From Caprimulgus europaeus (Eukaryota; Chordata; Aves; Caprimulgiformes; Caprimulgidae): DNA of 64,000 bases. Positions 55,501-64,000 of this stretch are shown piece after piece. The notes under the pieces are model-generated. The model made no database searches, was not told where the DNA came from, and was given only the letters and a program-made list of their open reading frames with translations. The translations under genes were made by a program, and so were the position numbers. Position 1 is the stretch's first letter. Each line of letters opens with the position of its first letter. Location: assembly GCA_907165065.1 (NCBI GenBank), contig OU015539.1, positions 14,352,816-14,416,815 of the forward strand. The letters are read 5' to 3'.

Positions 55501-58500
55501 GCTCTACATTAAAACTGCAAAGTACCTGTATAAACAGGCACATTTTTTCCCTTCCCTAGGGATCTACTAAAGCATTACTGTAAGTTACCACAGATGCTGA
55601 ATAAAAAAAAAATTGCTTAAGCTGCTTTTCACTTGTATGTCATACAGTATATAAATCAGAATGGGACTGATGTGTCAGGTCCTTCTACAAAGACAGAACA
55701 GCACATCTGGGAAAGAAAGATATAATCAAAAAGGCACTCCTCAATACAAAAGACCCCTTCAAGGTCTTTTGCAATTACAAAATCACCAGAAGTTTATTTT
55801 TTGAGGACAAAATTCATCTATATAAGGAACGGCAGCATCAAAAAAGCAGAAAATTGCACAAACTCTTCTAACTTCCTTGTCTACATCAATGATTAAAATA
55901 ATGGAGGCATTAACACTAATTACTTGGCCTTGTGAATGGTTTTAAAAAGTATATTCACTCAACCCATTAACCAGAAGACTTTGCTACTGTGCTGCCTCTA
56001 AGTGAATTTACAATGTGAATATTATGACATATTCATGAAGAACATGACAAACTTCCTACCAGGGAGTGTGGCCAGCAAATCAAAGGAGGTATTCCCCTCT
56101 CCTTGGCACCGAGGCAGTTGCACCTTGAATACTGTGCCCCATTCTAGACTCTCCAGTTTAAGACAGATATGGACAAACTGGAATGGGCCCAGTGAAGGGC
56201 TACAGAGGAGGTCAAGATTCTGGAGCACATGGCCTTTGAGAAAAGTGGAGGGAATTTGGCTTGTTCAGCCTGTCAAAGAGGAGGCTGGGGTGATCTAACA
56301 GTAGCCTGCAACTACTTGAAGGGCAGCTCCAGAGATGATGCAGACAGATTCTTCTTGGTAGTGGCAGCTGATAGCACAAGGGACAGTTACCACAAGCTGC
56401 AGAAATTCAGCTCCGACATTCAGCTTTGGGAAATTCCAATCAAACATTAGGGGAAAATTCTTCCCTGAGAGTACCATGCAGTCACAGCACAGGTTTCTCT
56501 GGGAATGATACATCTCCTTTCCTCGAGGTTTTCAAAACCTGAATAGAAAAATGCATGGCTGATCTTACTGAGTGTTGGCAAGAGCCCTGCTTCAAGTAGG
56601 ATGTTAGCCTAGCAGTCTCTAGAGGTTTCCCACCCACAGTCCTGTGATTTTATGTTGTACTTCATTACACTGTCCATCACTGTGGTGTATACACAGTACA
56701 GCTTCAGCTTCCTGAGCCACCTGAAGATATGCTGCTGTAAGGACAGGAGGTGATGCTCCACCTGCACATTCAGTAACTGCATTCCCACTCAAACAGAACA
56801 GTAGACAGGGGAATGAAAAGCCATGTTCAATTAGAGTTCCTTAAAGAAGAAATTCTCCATAGCTCTCTCATCTACCACACAACTTTGTGCCAGTTACACA
56901 ATCAATGGAGAAAAACAATACACTCCTCCTGTTCTCAAACAGCTGACTGCTAAACTAGATTAATTGTAGTCATGCCACTAATCTTGTTCTGCAGCTGGGG
57001 CCTTGGCCTACATCTACAAGGGCATCACATTCACAAGTACACTGGTGCTCTGGAACTGCTCTTTCTGTCACTTAAGTCAATGGATGCTCTGCAGGCAATT
57101 CCTAACACAGCAGTATTAGATTGTCCCGTTACTGGACCACATCTCTTCTATTTAAGTGAAAATAGTTTGCCCATCTGTGGATCGAAAGAATAAAAACCAT
57201 CAGCATAATCCCCAATTTATCTAGAAATTGAGTAAGGGTAAGGGTATCTGTGGTTCCTTTACATAAAGCAAGCAGATAACTGTATAGAAATAGCCCAAAA
57301 GATGTTGCTTTACAATCAACTTGAGCATAACATCAACAACTTTGGGTAAATTGTACATCTTATAAAAACTCACTGAAAAAGGACATGAATATAGTTTGCA
57401 CAGTATCATAACTTACCACAGATCCTGCAAATAACAGTCCTAGAGAAGCTAAAGACAGCAGGATGTACGATACCACAATGCTCCCAATTCTATTCAGGTC
57501 CTGTGAATTAACAGAATTGACAATGATTCATAAAGTATTTAGGGGCACAGTGTAGCATCTGCATGCATGTTCTTGGCAAACTCTGTATTCATTCTTGGAT
57601 TTCCCATGCAAATTTAGTCATACTACACTCTTGATTGTGGAAAAGCCACCACTAACAACAGAAAAAAAGGCCATGCTTTGGAGAAGACCGAAACTGAAAC
57701 TACCTCTAAGCCCCAGCATCTCAGAAGGTCTAAAAACTGGATTTCACTGTGAAGGCAAACAAGAAACCTGCTTCCTACTGTCACTCATTGCCAAAATTGA
57801 GATCTGGATCCACAATCCAATTTTGCAGCCTGGACCAATGTTCCTTTGCCACAGTTGGTATAGTTTTATTCTGTGGTCAAGGGCTTTGAAGAAAGTTTAG
57901 TACTGTTCTTGTGTTTGTGGGTCCTTACATAAAACCCAGCCACAGAGGACTTCTACACAGTCTGTGAAATACCATCAGGTTCATTCACAGCACTGGCAGT
58001 GAAATTCACTCTCATGTCTTAGTCATATTTAAGTAGTTTAGAGTTCAGCCTATTCTCAGTTGTAGGTATAAAATTCAATTCTAATGGGCTTCAGTGGGCA
58101 AGGAATTTTATTCTGTTTCTGACCCACTACTACAGCTAACGAGAAATTCAGAATTAAGAGCTTTCATTTGCTCATTTAGTGTCAGAAGATTTCTTTGCTT
58201 TTACTGTTTTCAAGTCTAAATTTGCATGGTAAGTAGTGTTATAATAAACATTCCTCAAAGATATACATGAACATCTGCACAAAGTCATACTTGGGATGTT
58301 CTTGCAGTGCATTCTAGGAATCAGTTTCCTCACACTGAACATTTATTTTAAGTCAAAATCCTATAAATCAGGGATTTTCTGTAAGGAACAATTTGTTAAT
58401 GATTGACCCACTGCAAATAAGATACAGGCAATACTCTGAAGAGCTCTGATTCTGCATAATAAATCCAACTGAGAAAGGTCAAAGAAAAAGTGCTTCTTTC

Positions 58501-60509
58501 AAATAAACAAAAGAGCAGGTGACATGCAGCTCATAAACATTGATAAAAGAACAGAGTCTCCACTGTACTTCAGCCACAAGAGGCTGCATAGCCTCTGCTA
58601 CAAAGATTATGTACAACGACTTTAAGCATTCTGATAACAAATATAATTCACCTGATTTTTGAAGTAGCTGTTCACCACTTAATTAAGGTTCTGTCCACAC
58701 TCGAGAAATCTGCACTGGTATAATAACCCCAGTAATTTATCAGATGATTCATACTGGTACACGTGTCATGGTGAGAAGCTAAGCAATTTTACTGGGATAG
58801 CTTTGTGGACATAAATTAATCTGTACACCTGAAACACTTTTACTGCCCATAGATGTGCTCTAAACACTCAACAAAAATAGAATTTTGTGACTATCTTGTG
58901 ATTTGCACCTTTTATGTGGGTTGATCCGTTCTTCCATAATTTAAGCTTCTATCTATCCCAATAAATTAAGGTTCAGCTTTCCCTTTACTGTGGAGTAAGC
59001 CTGAAGTGGGCTGATTTCTTACTGCTTTGTTTCATTGGCAATCACTTGCACACTGTGAAAAGTGTGCTATGGTGATCTAACATCACAGACAAGAATTCCA
59101 CCCTTTATCTTGAAGATAAAACATGGATCTGTTTTCAGAAAACCCTTCTCAGCATTTCATATGACGCAGTAGTCACTATATTATATGAAGTACATATGTA
59201 TTATACTTTTAATGAGAAGAGGTATGAGAAGCAGCAGCCAAGGGTAGTGACATGAACTATATAATCACGGAGGAGTACAGGGACTTACCTCCCCTTGATC
59301 TGACAAAAACTGTTTAAATGGGGTAAGCAAGTAAGACAGCAGGTCAAAGGCATTCTGAGCTGCTGGGATGGTCCCGTAAGTGCTGTACCACAGCATCACG
59401 CAGAGAAGCTGTGCAATCAATCAGAAAATACATAATGAGCATATCTCATTATACAAACATTCATTTTCATTTCAAGACTGCATAATTAACTAATTTAGTT
59501 CTGAATGATTTCATGTTGATCATCATTTTTGCTTTAAGTAGTCAGGTATTTTCTAGGCTGTAGCTTAACAAGAATAAAAAGACTGAAGGCTAAATGCTCA
59601 GCTACCATTAACTAGATGCGCATCACTGAGTTGAGCAAGCTTACTCTGATCCACACGAGCAAAAGAGCTGCCCACGTTAGTCTGTGCACCAAGAGAGCAA
59701 CAGATTCCTCCGACTTCTGAACTTTGAGCATAATTACTTTTAGATCAAAACTGGTAATTCAATGAACTTTGTATGTTATTAAAAGGCTATTAAGGCCTAT
59801 CTCATACCATGCAAAGCCATGTTCACGTAGGCATGCCTATGAAGAGATACATGCACACAAACATACACATTGAAACATTTCATTTGAACCATTTAAGGTT
59901 GCACACACCACAGTTAAAGCTACAAAAGCAATGATGCTACATTGAACACCCTCACAGACAGGTACACCCTCATCCCTAACCGTGAAGGAGACACTGCAAC
60001 TTTGAAGGATACACTTCCCAATCCACTTTTTAAACAAGACTGTTATTTAGCCCCGTACATATCGGCTCCAGAAGATGGGGGACATTTGGCAAAGGAGGCA
60101 TTAGCCGAGGAGCAGGGAACGGGATGGCAGTCTGGGACATCACAAGGCAGGGGCTGTTTGCAAAGCAAGGCTGTGAGAAGTGGCTGCAGAAATGACAGGA
60201 GTGCAGCTATGTCCATTGCTACATCTACAATGAATGAGGAGAAAACCTCCCAAGCCAATACAGCTTTAAAGAAGGCTCCCAGCATTTCAAAACAATGACA
60301 AGCTGCCTTACCAGTATCTGTGAGAGGACAAACAGATACATGCTGTCTCCAGGCATTAATCCATTCCACTGGGCAGCCCAACCAAGCGGTGCTGTTTTCT
60401 GGGATGTTTTCAGGGACTGCTCCTTCCTGTTCGGCTGTCCTTGTCCTTCAGCTTCATCCACTGACTCCATAACAGCTGGTTTGGAAAGACCTTCACATGA
60501 AAATGACAT
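28431..60509 (-). CDS. PTPN5: PTPN5 (STEP61) protein tyrosine phosphatase, 12 coding exons
   Basis: Whole coding span; exon entries follow. PTPN5/STEP is a neuronal phosphatase that dephosphorylates ERK, p38, Fyn and glutamate-receptor subunits, anchored to ER and postsynaptic membranes in its 61-kDa form (family knowledge). The spliced exons total 1614 bp, giving 537 residues and TAA, close to the 541-residue mammalian form; all junctions are in phase. Order: N-terminal region 1-56, membrane segment about 57-75, second segment about 111-139, a low-complexity linker with the PKA-type site RRQS (Ser156), KIM about 210-225, kinase-specificity sequence with Thr227-Pro and Ser240-Pro, and PTP domain about 285-530. 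Catalytic features are the WPD loop (Asp433), [10 protein letters not shown] (Cys468, Arg474) and Q-loop Gln512/516. The calpain-type site in the KIM (Ser220-Leu221) is kept. The gene appears functional. Confidence 0.97.
28525..31738 (-). other. PTPN5 intron 11
   Basis: GT-AG intron of 3.2 kb between P-loop and C-terminal exons. I see no repeat that I can name and no second gene; short ORFs on both strands have no recognisable domain. Confidence 0.8.
31739..31852 (-). CDS. PTPN5: PTPN5 coding exon 11 (P-loop arginine)
   Basis: 114 bp, residues 469-506 plus two bases of Arg507. It starts (S)[13 protein letters not shown], completing the P-loop with Arg474, then [15 protein letters not shown] and CQLRLDR. 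Conserved residues around the P-loop are all present. Acceptor TCCCTTAG, donor CAG|GTAAGA. Confidence 0.97.
31853..35582 (-). other. PTPN5 intron 10 (contains a CR1 copy)
   Basis: 3.7 kb intron that splits the [10 protein letters not shown] signature. It contains the best-preserved CR1 fragment of the window at 33285-33714, inserted antisense to the gene. Otherwise unique AT-rich sequence. Confidence 0.85.
33285..33714 (+). mobile_element. CR1 LINE, 3' fragment
   Basis: Typical CR1 3' end. Includes GGCTGAGAGAGCTGGGGTTG, TTCAGCCTGGAGAAGAG, GGCTCCAGGGAGACCTTAT, AGAGGTGGCAGATGCC, GGGTTGGACTAAGTGACCTT and terminal CCAGTCTATGATTCC. Residual reverse-transcriptase C-terminal coding is broken, and most of the element is missing by 5' truncation. 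It sits antisense within PTPN5 intron 10. It is the best preserved and probably the youngest of the three copies. Confidence 0.95.
35583..35743 (-). CDS. PTPN5: PTPN5 coding exon 10 (WPD loop and catalytic cysteine)
   Basis: 161 bp, residues 416-468 plus two bases of Ser469. It begins [12 protein letters not shown], one residue longer than the mammalian GTEERG-LKHYW, then [11 protein letters not shown] with the general acid Asp433, and ends PVIVHC with the catalytic Cys468. The signature [10 protein letters not shown] is split across the next intron. Acceptor TGGATTGCAG, donor CAG|GTAAAT. Confidence 0.97.
35744..40591 (-). other. PTPN5 intron 9
   Basis: Largest intron (4.8 kb). Nothing recognisable as an exon or named repeat; several A/T homopolymer runs. 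Confidence 0.8.
40592..40702 (-). CDS. PTPN5: PTPN5 coding exon 9 (PTP domain)
   Basis: 111 bp, 37 codons (residues 379-415), phase 0 at both ends. Translation [20 protein letters not shown], then a variable stretch and [11 protein letters not shown], matching mammalian [19 protein letters not shown]...DYRLRLISLK. Acceptor ATACACAG, donor AAG|GTAAAT. This 111-bp exon has no in-frame ATG. Confidence 0.95.
40703..43806 (-). other. PTPN5 intron 8
   Basis: 3.1 kb of AT-rich sequence with no gene or clear repeat seen. Confidence 0.8.
43807..43944 (-). CDS. PTPN5: PTPN5 coding exon 8 (PTP domain)
   Basis: 138 bp, 46 codons (residues 333-378), phase 0 at both ends. It starts [15 protein letters not shown] and includes DFWRMVWQE and [13 protein letters not shown], all classical PTP core motifs. 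Acceptor TTGTTGGCAG, donor GAG|GTAATG. Confidence 0.97.
43945..44444 (-). other. PTPN5 intron 7
   Basis: Short 500-bp intron between two PTP-core exons; nothing else seen. Confidence 0.85.
44445..44524 (-). CDS. PTPN5: PTPN5 coding exon 7 (PTP domain)
   Basis: 80 bp, residues 306-332. It encodes [20 protein letters not shown] and then NANYIR, the conserved YINANYI strand of PTP domains. Acceptor ACATCTTTCAG, donor AGG|GTAAGA. Phase 0 at the 3' end. Confidence 0.97.
44525..46838 (-). other. PTPN5 intron 6 (contains a palindromic old repeat)
   Basis: 2.3 kb intron; holds the inverted-repeat element at 45182-45225 described separately. No other feature recognised. Confidence 0.8.
45182..45225. 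repeat. Palindromic element, probable ancient amniote repeat
   Basis: TCCCACTGAAGTCA at 45182-45195 is the inverted complement, with one mismatch, of TGACTTCAGCGGGA at 45212-45225. Similar arms occur at 10398-10420 and 26949-26992 in this window, so this is a dispersed family rather than a chance hairpin. I cannot name it with certainty. Confidence 0.6.
46839..46923 (-). CDS. PTPN5: PTPN5 coding exon 6 (start of PTP domain)
   Basis: 85 bp, residues 278-305 plus the first base of Asn306. Translation [20 protein letters not shown] then NRYKTILP is essentially identical to mammalian STEP and contains the conserved KNRY...ILP motif at the N-terminus of classical PTP domains. Acceptor GTTTTGAACAG, donor CCCAA|GTAAGT. 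Confidence 0.97.
46924..49935 (-). other. PTPN5 intron 5
   Basis: 3.0 kb intron before the first PTP-domain exon. No exon or named repeat seen. Confidence 0.8.
49936..50125 (-). CDS. PTPN5: PTPN5 coding exon 5 (KIM and kinase-specificity sequence)
   Basis: 190 bp; completes Arg214, then residues 215-277. It carries the rest of the kinase-interaction motif ([11 protein letters not shown]), with Ser217 equivalent to the PKA-phosphorylated KIM serine that blocks substrate binding, and Ser220-Leu221 equivalent to the calpain cleavage site. The kinase-specificity region includes CTPGC (Thr227) and MSPRE (Ser240), proline-directed sites in mammals. It ends ILQAEFF. Acceptor TTTTACAG, donor TTT|GTGAGT. 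Confidence 0.97.
50126..53006 (-). other. PTPN5 intron 4
   Basis: 2.9 kb intron inside the KIM (splits Arg214). No other gene or repeat recognised. Confidence 0.8.
53007..53245 (-). CDS. PTPN5: PTPN5 coding exon 4 (linker, PKA site, start of KIM)
   Basis: 239 bp, residues 135-213 plus two bases of Arg214. It contains FWHLLRAHP, a weakly proline-rich stretch (DPPFPA), [18 protein letters not shown] and the very conserved acidic block [17 protein letters not shown], ending VGLQE/R at the KIM. Ser156 in RRQS equals the mammalian Ser160 PKA site. At 53141-53143 the codon is ACA (Thr169) where mammals have the Met that initiates STEP46; the remaining length from here, 369 residues, equals that isoform. 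Acceptor TTTCCTCCAG, donor AAG|GTAGGG. Confidence 0.97.
53246..57416 (-). other. PTPN5 intron 3 (contains a diverged CR1)
   Basis: 4.2 kb intron with a diverged CR1 fragment at 56055-56656. In mammals an alternative 5' exon for STEP46 is expected upstream of exon 4, i.e. here or further 5'; I could not recognise one. Confidence 0.8.
56055..56656 (+). mobile_element. CR1 LINE, diverged 3' fragment
   Basis: Recognisable CR1 blocks in order: CCAGTTTAAGACAGATATGG, GGCCCAGTGAAGGGCTACAG, TTGGCTTGTTCAGCCTG, GAGGAGGCTGGGGTGATC, CTTGAAGGGCAGCTCCAGAG, then AGTCTCTAGAGGTTTCCCAC and TGTGATTTTATG. Longer but more diverged than the 33.3-kb copy, so older. Antisense in PTPN5 intron 3. Confidence 0.88.
57417..57500 (-). 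CDS. PTPN5: PTPN5 coding exon 3 (second membrane segment)
   Basis: Twenty-eight codons (residues 107-134), phase 0 at both ends; acceptor TTCACAG, donor GTG|GTAAGT. Translation [20 protein letters not shown] followed by GLLFAGSV is strongly hydrophobic and forms the second membrane-spanning segment with the FWHLL that opens the next exon. Sequence identity to mammals is low, but length, phase and position match, as usual for this part of STEP61. Confidence 0.93.
57501..59288 (-). other. PTPN5 intron 2
   Basis: 1.8 kb intron separating the two membrane-segment exons. Nothing else recognised. Confidence 0.8.
59289..59408 (-). CDS. PTPN5: PTPN5 coding exon 2 (first membrane segment, lumenal loop)
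   Basis: Forty codons (residues 67-106), phase 0 at both ends, with acceptor TTGCACAG and donor GAG|GTAAGT. It begins [12 protein letters not shown], completing the first hydrophobic segment, then SQNA-like and LTPFKQFL stretches that align with mammalian WFSGYG...LLTLLKQL. Cys69 corresponds to one of two cysteines implicated in STEP61 dimer formation; the other is Tyr58 in exon 1. Confidence 0.94.
59409..60311 (-). other. PTPN5 intron 1
   Basis: 0.9 kb intron within the first membrane segment; nothing else recognised. Confidence 0.8.
60312..60509 (-). CDS. PTPN5: PTPN5 coding exon 1 (start codon, N-terminus, start of first membrane segment)
   Basis: Encodes residues 1-66. I chose ATG 60507-60509 ([22 protein letters not shown] region) because it aligns with the start of the 541-residue mammalian isoform (MCCSERLPG...VMEALDEAEG). 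Upstream in the same frame there is no ATG before a TGA at 60594-60596, so the longer mammalian N-terminus is not encoded contiguously here. Residues 23-50 lack the polyproline run of mammalian STEP61. The hydrophobic stretch begins at residue 57 ([11 protein letters not shown]). The donor is CTG|GTAAGG, phase 0. An alternative start at Met14 is possible. A splice acceptor just upstream (CTGCAG at about 60536) would imply a 5' untranslated exon outside the recognised area. Confidence 0.9.
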
Positions 60510-61644
60510 GTGCAGGGAATGAGGAGTATGTAATCCTGCAGCCAACGCAAAGGCTGCAAGGGCTATTGTTTTCCTAGAGACGACGGTTACCTCTCAGTTC
60601 TGCATCAGTAAGCGCGGCTCAGGATTGTGAGCGTCATACTCTATTAGTGCAGCTGTATTCACCTGCCTTCGTCAGAAAAAAGTGAGTGTGGGCGGATAAA
60701 TTATTTTCCCTTTCTTTCCGGAGGTGCAGATTGTGGGCTTTGTTGTTAATAAATTCTCATTTACATCGCTGCACCTTTTCGGTTTTACATTTTAAAAGGA
60801 ACCATCTGTGCTATTTCCTAGCTCCACACTTCTCGGCTACATGGTGGCAAAGAATCCATCTTGTCCTTCCCTGCCTCAATTTCTCTATTTCCCCTTATTT
60901 GTCTGCTTTGTCTAATTTGATTATAAATTTCTGAGGCAGAGACTGTTTCATGTTATGTGTCTGAACAGTGCTGAAGGGCTCTGGATTTTGGCTGACTGTC
61001 CTAAGGCACTAATAAAATAGACTTTATTCTAATAATCTACTACTTGTATGAATTCATACTCAGGAGCTATTTAATAACATTGCAATGCTATTCTCTTCTG
61101 TGGAAATATGCACTGGAGGGGTTAGTCCCTCAGTAACAGTATTTTGAACACAGTCTGTATAGATATAAACCAATTTACAAGCTAAAGGAGTGAAAGATCA
61201 GACCCATTTGATGTAAGTCCTACTGATGTACATATCTCTGCATGAGGAAAGCCCCACGGCTGCCCTATGTACAACACTACGCCAGCCACCTGTGCCCCAA
61301 GGAAAGGCCACATCGTTGGTGCTTCCCTGGTTTGCTGAGGTCAAGTTTCTACAAAATGTTCCTCCCATCATACATTTCTCTAAATGTCTTACAACAGTTC
61401 ACTTTAAGTCAGATAAGCATCCATAAACTATCCACAGCTCTACTCAGGCAAATGAAACATAGGATCCGTGTATCAGCTGAGGGTCTGGACACTGGTACAG
61501 TAAGGATTCATGAAAACATCCCATTCTGATTTCTAAAATACAAAAATGTGAGAGTGGAAAGGAACATTAGTTGTTTATTCCCATTCTGTGATTGTTCTCC
61601 CTCCCCTCACTGCAACACACCTTAGAACATGCATCCCTGAACAA

Positions 61645-61918
61645 GAGAACAAGGTGTCTGGGAAACGCTGATGGCTTCCTCTACAAGGGCACATTTACAC
61701 TAGATTTAAGGAAGAAATTTTTTACAATGAGGATGGTGAAACCCTGGCCCAGGTTACCCAGAGAGGTGGTAGAAGCCTCATCCCTGAAAATATTCAAGGT
61801 CAGGTTGGAAGAGGCTCTGAGCAACCTGCTCCAGTTGAAGATGTCCCTGCTCACTGCAGAGGGGTTAGACTAGATGGCCTTGAAATTCCCTTCCAACCCA
61901 AACCATTCTCTGATTCTC
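61645..61918 (+). mobile_element. CR1 LINE, short 3' fragment
   Basis: Contains CACTAGATTTAAGGAAGAAA, AGAGAGGTGGTAGAAGCCTC, GAGGCTCTGAGCAACCTGCT, GGGTTAGACTAGATGGCCTT and end CCATTCTCTGATTCTCTT. Only about 250 bp of the 3' end remains. It lies upstream of PTPN5, in the same plus orientation as the other two. Confidence 0.93.
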
Positions 61919-63302
61919 TTAAGTTCTCCATTCTCATGGCTGCCCAGCAAAAAGAGACTCATCATTGTGCAATGACTGGGGATACCCAGAGACACAAGAA
62001 AGGTTCTCCACTTCCCCAGGAGCTTAGGTTACTGGTTTCTCAATTTCAAAACATCTCCAGTCAGTTTATGATGGGTAGAGGCCTCAGCAGGGTATGCTGG
62101 GTATAACTGGTCATATGTAGCTATTTTCAGTGTCTTTACACAGGTATTTCTCAGGAAGCATAGTGAATGTACATCTAGATAGACACAGACCCATGTATGT
62201 CATACCATCTATATGCGGAAATAAACTGACTTATTGCCTGAAAGGACTCAGTACAGTAATTTGCTAAACACTATCAAAATTCCATATTAAATATGGGTCA
62301 ATAAAACATGGAAAATATGAAACTAAACAGGTAAAATCAGAAGTATCAATAATCCCAGACTGTATTTCTCACAGTGGTAAAACTTCCTTCACTTTAATCT
62401 ATATGTCTTTAATGTTAGAAGACAACTGCTCAAAAATAGCACTTTCCAAAGAAAAGCAGTTTCTGGAATACAGCTCAAGAGATCATGGGAGCTCAACCTC
62501 TCTGCCCTTTAGGCTCCAGCCAGCAATCTACAGTCCATGATAAATGCCCAGATGCAGTCCCTGGCATCCATGGACACTGACCACATGCTTAACATCTGAC
62601 TTCTGACACCATGCGACATAGAGCTGGACTCAAAGTTCTCTGGGAGGACAACACAGTGGCCACATTAAGCAGCCACAGTTAAGGCTGCCTAAATACTTTC
62701 AGTGCTGACCTTTGTTCACATTCTCTATAATGTGATAAAACTTAACAGTTGAAAATTTTCAAGCTTCCAAACTGCTTCATGCCTCACTGGATTTGGACAA
62801 GAACTGAGGGGAAAACCCTTGTTAGTGATTGCCAATTTTTTCTTGCTGTTTTTGTGGGATGTTTATGCTCTGTGTTTTGGAACAGGAATTTGAAATTTAG
62901 CAAGGACAGAATCCTGATGTCAGTAATTACTTTTGACATCTATGCCAGAAGATGTGCACGTGTGGCAGAGATATAAACCTTCAACTTGCATATAGTTTAC
63001 TATGGCTTGCTTGTAAAGTCTCGAACCTTCCATTTTTACTAAACATGTTTTAATTTGCTCTTCCTCTGTCTGCATTAAATAATGCACCTCTGTCCCTAAG
63101 AATGGCTAATGGCTATTTACTGTTTTTACAAATTCTGATTACTTCCTGTCTTGGACACTCCTCCTCAAAGCTCAAGATAAAATACACATAGAGCAGAACT
63201 AAAACATTTTTGGGAAGACAACCAGAACAAGGAGCCAAGGAATGCAGATCTGAAGCCCAGCTTTCAACTATTTTTTTTGTAAGTCAAAATATTTCAGAAG
63301 AC

Positions 63303-63317
63303 TTTTTTTTTTTTTTT
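63303..63317 (+). repeat. Poly-T run
   Basis: Uninterrupted run of about 15 T. No adjacent SINE or LINE body recognised. Confidence 0.8.
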
Positions 63318-64000
63318 AAGCTGCCCAAAAGTTCATTCACCTGCCTTATGCAGCAGGTAAACAGAATTTCTTTGTTTTATATCTGTAACAGCCTGAGATT
63401 TTACAAGGTCAGTTCTGTCTAGGTTGGAAACATAACCCTGACTCTAATATGAAGAAGTGAAGGCCACTTGACCACATGCCTTCTGGAACAAAGATGTTAA
63501 AGTTAGGAGATCACTGTGTGTCTGTAACCATGGGGATGTATGCCTCTCCACAGCCCAGAAGCCCAATTCCAGGTATTCCAGTGTTGTCTAGCAACAGCTG
63601 TACGACTGTAGGAGTCACATTCTCCTTCTTATGACCGCCCTATACGAAGGACAATAGACTACTACTACTTTTAATTATTTTCACTGCAAAAGGTAGAGAT
63701 CTGGTCTATGGACCTAGGAGCCCAGGATTCCAGCTCTGCTGAATTGCTACTGTTATCAACAGGTATTTTCACTAATACAGTATAAGACAAGGGAGGAAGA
63801 ACGAAAATAATGGAGAAGTGTCTGAATTCCTATGTACAAATGTACAGATTAAGATTCATGTCTTGGGTATACAAAGAAAGCACCTCGGACTAATTAATGT
63901 CCACTCAAAAGTCTGCTATTCCAAAGCACAAAAGATTAGATTTTAAGAAACATCACAATGCTCACCCAGTATTGATTTAACTAGGTCAGCTTTAAACAAT

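Larger units (their letters stand above)
60510..64000. other. Upstream of PTPN5 coding exon 1
   Basis: 3.5 kb. Just 5' of the start codon are a few CpGs (60560-60630) but no CpG island and no TATA box that I would defend. A CR1 fragment lies at 61645-61918 and a T-run at 63303-63317. Mammalian PTPN5 has distant non-coding 5' exons; none can be identified here. Confidence 0.6.

Noticed and set aside
60043..60311. Extension of PTPN5 exon 1 reading into intron 1
   Set aside because: The frame stays open past the GTAAGG donor, but the following residues do not match STEP61, whereas exon 2 continues the membrane segment perfectly in phase.

Overview
This is vertebrate nuclear DNA, most likely from a bird. 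Genes are split into short exons with consensus GT/AG splice sites. The clearest interspersed repeats are three 3'-truncated CR1 LINE copies with the typical avian-type 3' end. Unique sequence dominates, and a few old MIR-like SINE remnants are present. A crocodilian or turtle cannot be excluded from sequence alone.

The right half (28.4-60.5 kb, minus strand) holds an apparently complete coding region for PTPN5 (STEP, striatal-enriched protein tyrosine phosphatase). I traced twelve coding exons by hand. Their lengths sum to 1614 bp (537 codons plus stop), every junction phase agrees, and no stop interrupts the frame. The predicted protein has two membrane segments, the kinase-interaction motif (KIM), the kinase-specificity sequence and a full PTP domain (WPD Asp433, catalytic Cys468, Arg474, Q-loop Gln512/Gln516). 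It corresponds to the membrane-bound STEP61 form. Compared with mammals, the Met that starts cytosolic STEP46 is Thr, the N-terminal polyproline tract is absent, and one of two membrane-region cysteines is Tyr.

The left part (about 8.6-17.6 kb, minus strand) holds scattered exons of an Ig/Fn3 gene of the MyBP-C/titin-like type. Its position just 3' of PTPN5 and on the same strand matches IGSF22 in mammals. At least five of six recognised exons carry in-frame stops, frameshifts or lost core tryptophans, while several splice sites are still good. I read it as a decayed IGSF22.

The remainder is non-coding as far as I can see: 1-8.6 kb, the IGSF22-PTPN5 interval (with a few doubtful exon-like segments) and the 3.5 kb upstream of PTPN5. 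I saw no RNA gene, CRISPR array or prokaryotic-type feature. No mobile element apart from the CR1 and SINE fragments was recognised.
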